Assembly: GCA_002428285.1 (NCBI GenBank)
Contig: DIVO01000076.1
Span: 8,630-19,195, forward strand
From: Patescibacteria group bacterium UBA6130
Lineage (GTDB): Bacteria; Patescibacteriota; Microgenomatia; UBA12405; UBA6130
DNA: 10,566 nt
Direction of reading: 5' to 3'
Below, in pieces: positions 6,095 through 10,566 of this stretch (position 1 is its first letter; every line of letters begins with the position of its first letter). The position numbers and the translations under genes are program-made. Below the pieces are notes generated by a model. That model did no database searches and was not told where the DNA came from. It saw only the letters and a program-made list of their open reading frames with translations.

Positions 6095-8226
6095 CCGTAT
6101 CTTTCCCTTGATAATCTTACTATTTTTTCTTTATTTTTATTAAAACAACTTGGAAGAGGCATTGTGTTGGCAAAAAATGGTCTAGAAGTTTGCATATCTA
6201 CGGATAGTTTTAATAAAGTCTGGAATTTTTCCAAAGAGACCAGATCATCTGCAGTAAAATCCTTACCAAATTCTTTTTCCAATATTTCGGCATCCTGAGC
6301 TCCTACTAAAAAGGTGATCAAGCTTCCCACATTTCCTAAAATCGCATCTTGAATTTCTTCATCCAACTGAGCCATATATTGATTGGCAACTGCCAAGTTC
6401 AATTTATATTTTCTTGCCTCTGACAAAATTTTTATAAACGACCTTGTAGCAAAGTTTTGAAACTCATCAACAAATAGATAAAAAGGAACTCGTTGGGATT
6501 CCTCCATAAACACTCTGTTCATGGCGGCTAACTGGATTTGAGTAATTATCATAGCTCCCAGCAAAGCGGCGTTATCTTCACCAATTTTTCCCTGCGAGAG
6601 ATCAACAAGGAGAATTTTTTTCTTGTTCATAATTTCTTCAAGATCCACTTTGCTTTCAGGTTCGCTGATGACCCTTCTTATTATTGGTGATGACACAAAT
6701 TGTCCTACCTTATTTAAAATTGGGGCAATCGCTTCCTGTAATTGTCTGTCTTGCATGCGGTTGAATTCATTTTTCCAGAAATCGATCATGGTTTTATCAC
6801 TTAACTTTTCAACCATCTTGCTTCTGAATTTCTTGTCGGTCAAAATCCTTATGACATCTGCCAGAGTAGTATCGGGAATGGCGGTGAGGGTTAACAAGGT
6901 ATTTCTGAGGATGTATTCAAGCCTTGGCCCCCACGATTCGGCATAAAGTTTATAAAAAATGGATACAATTCCTGAAGCTACGAGCTCCCTTTGGGAAGTG
7001 TTTTTAACTTCGAGGGGATTAAGGGGAAAATAATATTCGGGATCGGCCGGATTAAAATAGCAGACATCATTAATTCTATTTTTGGGAATATAATTTAAAA
7101 TAATTTGGATCAAGTCTCCGTGGGGGTCAACTATACCTACACCTGAACCTTTTCTAATATCTTCAATTGCCATGTTGGCGATTAGGGTTGATTTCCCCGT
7201 GCCTGTTTTTCCGACAATATAAACATGTCTTGATCGATCTTGTTTTTTTATACCGAAAGTAGATATCTGGTTTTTGAATTCGGTTTTGCCGATAAAAGTT
7301 ATATCTGCTTTTTCTTCTTTATTTAGGTCTTGAGCAACCGGAAGATTTTCCGGTGGTTCGGTTCTAAATACTCTTCCCCAGGAAATGTTAGACAGAGTGA
7401 TCTGGCCGGTTGGGAGATGCCATAAGGAAGCGATCTCTTTAATGTTTAAAGTGAATTGATTGTTTCCGGAAAGTCTGAATTTAATTGATTGGATTAGTTT
7501 CTTTTTTGAAAAAAGTCCTGACTCTTTACTCGTTAACCTATTGCTTCCCGAAGGGGAAGTATATACTCCGAAACTTCCCGCAAGAGCTGATAAAGAAGAA
7601 GCGTTGTTGCTTAAAATTCGAATGTTAACCTTAAAACCAGATTGAGAAACCTTTTCTTCCATTTTTTCCTTATCGGGATGGGGAAGTGATTTGCCGTTTT
7701 CATCTTTGCCGCCTCCTGTTTCCGCTTTTTTAATAAGGCTTGACTGCCAACTCCCGCTAACTGGTTCTAAAATTATTTGGTAGGTTACCAGTGTTTGAGG
7801 GTTTTGAATCTTGGCCATGGTTGCCAGGATTGAGGAGAGAGGATCTGTTTCTTCAAATTGGTCATAAGTTTTTAGAGGAAGCCAGAAAGGTTTTGCCAGT
7901 GACATTTCCAAAGCAGAAAATGATTGATCGTTAAAGTTTTCAAAGTAATCTTTAATAGGATTAATAACCACTTCTTTATACTGAGCTATTAACTGTGATT
8001 GAAAAAACTCGGCTTTTGTCGGAGAAACACCGATGATAAAATGGATTTTTTGCTGGTGGCTGACGATTTCCAAGACAAGCCTTTCCTGTCTGGCAGAGCC
8101 AAAGATTGAGGCAAATAAACCTTTTCGAGACGAAACAAAATTCGAGAGGAAAACTTGTGTTTGTTCAATTGTATATTCGTTCCCTTTAGGAATTTTTACT
8201 TCGAAAAATACAAGTTCAGAATTCAT
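6082..8226 (-). CDS. VirD4/TraG/HerA-like P-loop ATPase (type IV secretion DNA-binding domain type)
   Basis: A 714-residue ATPase of the DNA-pumping FtsK/HerA/VirD4 superfamily. Residues 1-330 form a long N-terminal part without a recognised motif or membrane segment; about 165-195 is a charged, probably disordered linker. The ATPase core carries Walker A GKTGTGKST (339-347), GIVDPHGDL (364-372), a NPLEV segment (403-407), Walker B YLFVDEFQNF (583-592, D587 and E588), ARKYKLNLAVANQ (604-616, with Q616 as the likely sensor) and the closing GAQDAEILEKEFG region. Such stand-alone proteins are common in Patescibacteria and are usually annotated as type IV secretion system DNA-binding domain proteins. 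Their real role, whether DNA transfer, pilus function or chromosome handling, is not established. No VirB partner is nearby. The start is ATG at 8226 with no Shine-Dalgarno; a promoter 6 bases upstream suggests a leaderless mRNA. Its 3' end faces the methyltransferase gene. Confidence 0.85.
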   Translation of the reverse strand: MNSELVFFEVKIPKGNEYTIEQTQVFLSNFVSSRKGLFASIFGSARQERLVLEIVSHQQKIHFIIGVSPTKAEFFQSQLIAQYKEVVINPIKDYFENFNDQSFSALEMSLAKPFWLPLKTYDQFEETDPLSSILATMAKIQNPQTLVTYQIILEPVSGSWQSSLIKKAETGGGKDENGKSLPHPDKEKMEEKVSQSGFKVNIRILSNNASSLSALAGSFGVYTSPSGSNRLTSKESGLFSKKKLIQSIKFRLSGNNQFTLNIKEIASLWHLPTGQITLSNISWGRVFRTEPPENLPVAQDLNKEEKADITFIGKTEFKNQISTFGIKKQDRSRHVYIVGKTGTGKSTLIANMAIEDIRKGSGVGIVDPHGDLIQIILNYIPKNRINDVCYFNPADPEYYFPLNPLEVKNTSQRELVASGIVSIFYKLYAESWGPRLEYILRNTLLTLTAIPDTTLADVIRILTDKKFRSKMVEKLSDKTMIDFWKNEFNRMQDRQLQEAIAPILNKVGQFVSSPIIRRVISEPESKVDLEEIMNKKKILLVDLSQGKIGEDNAALLGAMIITQIQLAAMNRVFMEESQRVPFYLFVDEFQNFATRSFIKILSEARKYKLNLAVANQYMAQLDEEIQDAILGNVGSLITFLVGAQDAEILEKEFGKDFTADDLVSLEKFQTLLKLSVDMQTSRPFFANTMPLPSCFNKNKEKIVRLSRERYGKKK

Positions 8227-8232
8227 TGAATT

Positions 8233-8261
8233 AGTATATGATAAAAAATGTCTGTTGACAA
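8233..8261 (-). promoter_or_regulatory. Sigma-70-type promoter for the ATPase gene, probably leaderless
   Basis: On the minus strand, TTGTCA (plus-strand 8256-8261, 5 of 6 to the -35 consensus) and TATACT (8233-8238, 5 of 6 to the -10 consensus) are 17 bases apart. Only six bases separate the -10 box from the ATG at 8224-8226. The expected start, about seven bases past the -10, therefore falls on or beside the A of the start codon. No ribosome binding site is present, which agrees with leaderless translation. Confidence 0.55.
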
Positions 8262-8284
8262 AGGCATGCCTTTAATTTTATTCT
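8255..8284 (+). promoter_or_regulatory. Probable promoter of the pyrG operon
   Basis: A perfect -35 box TTGACA (8255-8260) is followed after 18 bases by TATTCT (8279-8284, 4 of 6). The predicted start near 8291 would give a leader of about 43 bases before the pyrG ATG. The -35 box overlaps the -35 box of the divergent ATPase promoter. An alternative -10, TAGAAT at 8312-8317, has no good -35 partner. The leader contains a short inverted repeat, AGTTG-C-CAACT (8294-8304). Confidence 0.4.
8260..8273. promoter_or_regulatory. 14-bp perfect palindrome in the divergent promoter region, candidate operator
   Basis: AAAGGCATGCCTTT is identical to its reverse complement. It lies in the spacer between the pyrG -35 and -10 boxes and touches the -35 box of the ATPase promoter. 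A dimeric regulator bound here could block either promoter. No regulator gene is in the window, so the role is inferred only from symmetry and position. Confidence 0.4.
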
Positions 8285-8334
8285 GTATTAGTTAGTTGCC
8301 AACTGCCCATTTAGAATAATCTTGTGTAGTTTTT

Positions 8335-9990
8335 ATGGTATTTAAAGAACCAATATATATCTTTGTTTCAGGAGGAGTAATCTCCGGACTGGGGAAGGGC
8401 ATAACTACCGCTTCTTTAGCTACAACCTTTCAATCCAAAGGTTTCAATGTTTCATGTCTGAAGGTAGATATGTATCTCAATCAGGATGCGGGAACCATGA
8501 ATCCAATAGAGCATGGAGAAGTGTTTGTTACCGATGATGGGATAGAGACAGATGAAGATCTGGGTCATTACGAAAGATATTTGGGTAAGAACTTATCGGT
8601 TAAGAATTATATGACAGCCGGACAGATTTACAGGTATGTTTTAGAGAAGGAAAGAAGATTGGAATATGAAGGCAGATGCATCGAAGCAAATATCGAAATT
8701 CCTCGTGAGGTAATAAAGAAGTGGGAATCAGCCGCAAAAGGGCAAGACTTTTTCTTTATCGAAATGGGGGGGACAGTTGGTGAATATCAAAACGTTTTAT
8801 TTTTTGAAGCGGCAAGAAGATTGAAGATTAAACATCCTGGGAGAGTGTTCTTTGTCCATGTTGTTTATCTTCCTATCCCGAAGTTTTTGGGCGAGATGAA
8901 ATCTAAGCCTGCCCAACAATCGGTTTATAGCTTAAACTCTTTAGGAATTTTCCCTGAATTTATTGTTTGTCGGGCAGAGATAGAAGTTGACAGCCGCAGA
9001 AAAGAGAAAATTGCCTTAGCTTCTTCCCTTGAGAAAGATAGAGTCTTTTCTGCACCGGATGTGGACAGTATTTATGAGGTGCCCTTAGTGTTAGAAAAAC
9101 AAGATATGTCAAAAATCATGTTTGAGGTAATGGGAGTAAAGCAAAAAAAGAAAGATCTAAAAAAATGGAAAACATTTTATGCCAGATCGAGGAGGGCAAA
9201 AAAGAAGATTAAAATTGCGATTGCCGGTAAATACTACAACAGCGGTAGTTTTAGTCTTTCAGATTCTTATGTTTCTGTGGTTGAGTCGGTAAAGCATGCG
9301 GCGTGGAGCATGAATTTGAAACCGGAGATAGTTTGGCTGGATAGCGAGAAAGTTGAACAGCAAAAGAACTTGGGCAAGTCGTTGAAGGGAGTCGATGGGA
9401 TAATAGTTCCGGGGGGATTCGGAAGCAGGGGAGTGGAAGGAAAAATTAAGGTTATAAAATATGCCAGAGAGAAAAAAATTCCTTACCTTGGTCTTTGTTA
9501 TGGAATGCAGTTGGCAACGGTCGAATTTGCCAGGAATGTTGCCGGTTTAAAGGGAGCTAATACAACAGAAATCGAAAAAAATAACAAATATCCAGTAATT
9601 CACTTGATGCCAAAACAAGAAAAAGAAATGCTAAGCAGGAACTATGGAGCTAGTATGAGGCTTGGATCTTGGCGATGTCTGCTCGATAAGGAAAGTATTT
9701 CTTATTCTCTTTATCGGAAATACGGAGAGATGGATAGAGATAATATTATTTCTGAAAGACATAGACATAGATATGAGTTCAATAATGATTTTAGACAGCA
9801 GCTTTTGGACAATGGCTTGTTTATTGCAGGAACTACAACCGATGACAAATTGGTTGAAGTAGTGGAGCTTCCTAAAAGTAAACATCCGTTTTTTGTGGCT
9901 ACTCAATTCCATCCCGAATTCAAGTCCCGATTTTTAAAACCCCACCCGCTGTTTATTGGTTTAATGAAAGCGGCGAGTGAAAAAAAATAA
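8335..9990 (+). CDS. pyrG: CTP synthase (glutamine-hydrolysing), diverged form
   Basis: Makes CTP from UTP, ATP and glutamine in the cytoplasm. The 551-residue protein has both domains. The N-terminal synthetase domain (about 1-270) has the P-loop [11 protein letters not shown] (13-23, K21), the substrate loop around K43 to D51, [21 protein letters not shown] (metal ligand near D73) and [11 protein letters not shown] (143-153, E143). The C-terminal glutaminase domain (about 290-551) has PGGFGSRG (359-366), the nucleophile C388 in GLCYGMQ, GANTTE, MRLG, and H526 with E528 in ATQFHPEF. All catalytic residues I can place are present. Several normally invariant stretches are altered: [13 protein letters not shown] replaces the usual YLGxTVQVIPHIT, and KSKPAQ replaces KTKPTQ. 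ATG 8335 is the only reasonable start; an in-frame stop lies just upstream and no Shine-Dalgarno is seen. The dCMP deaminase gene overlaps the 3' end. Confidence 0.95.
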   Translation: MVFKEPIYIFVSGGVISGLGKGITTASLATTFQSKGFNVSCLKVDMYLNQDAGTMNPIEHGEVFVTDDGIETDEDLGHYERYLGKNLSVKNYMTAGQIYRYVLEKERRLEYEGRCIEANIEIPREVIKKWESAAKGQDFFFIEMGGTVGEYQNVLFFEAARRLKIKHPGRVFFVHVVYLPIPKFLGEMKSKPAQQSVYSLNSLGIFPEFIVCRAEIEVDSRRKEKIALASSLEKDRVFSAPDVDSIYEVPLVLEKQDMSKIMFEVMGVKQKKKDLKKWKTFYARSRRAKKKIKIAIAGKYYNSGSFSLSDSYVSVVESVKHAAWSMNLKPEIVWLDSEKVEQQKNLGKSLKGVDGIIVPGGFGSRGVEGKIKVIKYAREKKIPYLGLCYGMQLATVEFARNVAGLKGANTTEIEKNNKYPVIHLMPKQEKEMLSRNYGASMRLGSWRCLLDKESISYSLYRKYGEMDRDNIISERHRHRYEFNNDFRQQLLDNGLFIAGTTTDDKLVEVVELPKSKHPFFVATQFHPEFKSRFLKPHPLFIGLMKAASEKK

Positions 9991-10474
9991 TTCGCGGGTA
10001 AAACCTGTTGGCAGTAAAATTTCCCGTCCCGATTGGGATGACTACTTTATGGAGCTTGCTAAATTAGTTTCGACTCGAAGCACCTGTTTGCGCCGAGCTG
10101 TGGGGGCAGTTTTGGTGAGAGAAAAAAGAATTTTATCCACTGGTTATAATGGCGCTCCTCCAGGAATGAAGCATTGTTTGGAGATAGGTTGTATCAGAGA
10201 TGAGCTTAAAATTCCTTCCGGAACAAGAGCAGAAATATGCCGAGCGATCCATGCGGAGCAAAATGCCATTATCCAATGTGCTACTTATGGGCTTTCTTCG
10301 CAGAATAGTACTATTTATATTACTCATCAGCCTTGTACTATTTGCACAAAAATTCTTATTGGTGCAGGAGTCGAGAGGATTATTTATGACCTTCCATATC
10401 CAGATGAGTTTGCTCAAGGGTTATTGAAAGAAGCTGGAATAAAGGTGGAGAAATGGAAAAGCAAAAAGCAGTGA
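9977..10474 (+). CDS. Deoxycytidylate (dCMP) deaminase, ComEB type
   Basis: Zinc enzyme that deaminates dCMP to dUMP, the precursor of dTMP. The 165-residue product opens with [12 protein letters not shown] (17-28), followed by RRAVGAVLV and GYNGAPPG (56-63). The catalytic zinc site is H92-A-E94 with P119-C120 and C123; E94 is the proton shuttle. C67, C72 and C88 before the HAE motif match the second, structural zinc site seen in many bacterial dCMP deaminases of this type. Start GTG 9977 is chosen because the next in-frame ATG (10049) would remove the conserved RPDWDDYF segment. The gene overlaps pyrG by 14 bases and is probably translationally coupled to it. Both enzymes act on cytidine nucleotides, which fits a shared operon. 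The stop is TGA at 10472-10474. Confidence 0.93.
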   Translation: MKKNNSRVKPVGSKISRPDWDDYFMELAKLVSTRSTCLRRAVGAVLVREKRILSTGYNGAPPGMKHCLEIGCIRDELKIPSGTRAEICRAIHAEQNAIIQCATYGLSSQNSTIYITHQPCTICTKILIGAGVERIIYDLPYPDEFAQGLLKEAGIKVEKWKSKKQ

Positions 10475-10566
10475 TTCTTATCGGAATAACCGGACCTATT
10501 GCTGGCGGTAAGGGTACTGTAGCGGAAATTCTATCAAAGAAGGGTTTTGCAACCTCCCCTTTGTCC
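10453..10566 (+). CDS. P-loop kinase-like protein, N-terminal fragment (3' end outside window)
   Basis: Only 38 residues are inside the window. They begin with a beta strand and a P-loop, [21 protein letters not shown], with the Walker A lysine in GGKGT. This resembles the start of small NMP-kinase-fold enzymes such as dephospho-CoA kinase or adenylate-kinase-like proteins, in which a GGKGT or SGKST loop sits about 10-20 residues from the start. The substrate cannot be told from this piece. A nucleotide or deoxynucleotide kinase would suit the pyrG-dCMP deaminase context. ATG 10453 is preceded by AGGTGGAG at 10443-10450, one of the window's better purine-rich ribosome-binding stretches, and lies 22 bases inside the deaminase gene. 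Confidence 0.7.
   Translation, partial: MEKQKAVILIGITGPIAGGKGTVAEILSKKGFATSPLS

Noticed and set aside
6623..6946. 107-codon open frame opposite the ATPase gene
   Set aside because: It is the complement of a well-supported coding region with Walker motifs, and its own translation shows no recognisable domain.
7544..7559. GC-rich hairpin CTTCCC-GAAG-GGGAAG
   Set aside because: It is inside the ATPase coding region, has no T-run on either side, and encodes an ordinary serine/glycine-rich stretch.

Overview
The window is an AT-rich, tightly packed bacterial segment with eight intact or window-edge genes and one interrupted gene. There are no tRNA or rRNA genes, CRISPR array or insertion sequence. 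I infer a member of the Candidatus Patescibacteria (CPR), most like Microgenomates-type lineages. The reasons are small gaps or 4-22 base overlaps between genes, near absence of Shine-Dalgarno sites, a strongly diverged CTP synthase, and a stand-alone VirD4/HerA-like ATPase of a kind common in these genomes. This placement comes from family knowledge, not from a search.

Left block (2-6060, + strand): the 3' part of proS (prolyl-tRNA synthetase), then dprA, topA and murB, nearly contiguous and probably one transcript. dprA and topA overlap by 4 bases (ATGA), and the dprA-topA pairing is widespread in bacteria. A small SAM-dependent methyltransferase gene follows. It reads as one continuous protein except for a single in-frame TGA at 5812-5814. 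A 16-bp perfect palindrome fills most of the 26-base gap before dprA.

Middle (6082-8226, - strand): one large gene for a 714-residue P-loop ATPase of the VirD4/TraG/HerA type, convergent with the methyltransferase gene and divergent from pyrG. No partner secretion genes are visible.

Divergent control region (8227-8334): two back-to-back promoters share an overlapping -35 box. A 14-bp perfect palindrome lies inside the pyrG promoter spacer. The ATPase promoter places its expected transcription start at or within a base or two of the ATG, so that mRNA is probably leaderless.

Right block (8335-10566, + strand): pyrG (CTP synthase), a dCMP deaminase gene overlapping it by 14 bases, and the start of a P-loop kinase-like gene overlapping the deaminase by 22 bases. 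This looks like a nucleotide-metabolism operon: CTP formation, then dCMP to dUMP for thymidylate supply, plus a small kinase of uncertain substrate.

The points most worth a second look are the single UGA in an otherwise intact methyltransferase, the divergent promoter with its palindrome, the solitary ATPase and the altered motifs in CTP synthase. I saw no convincing wholly new multi-gene system.
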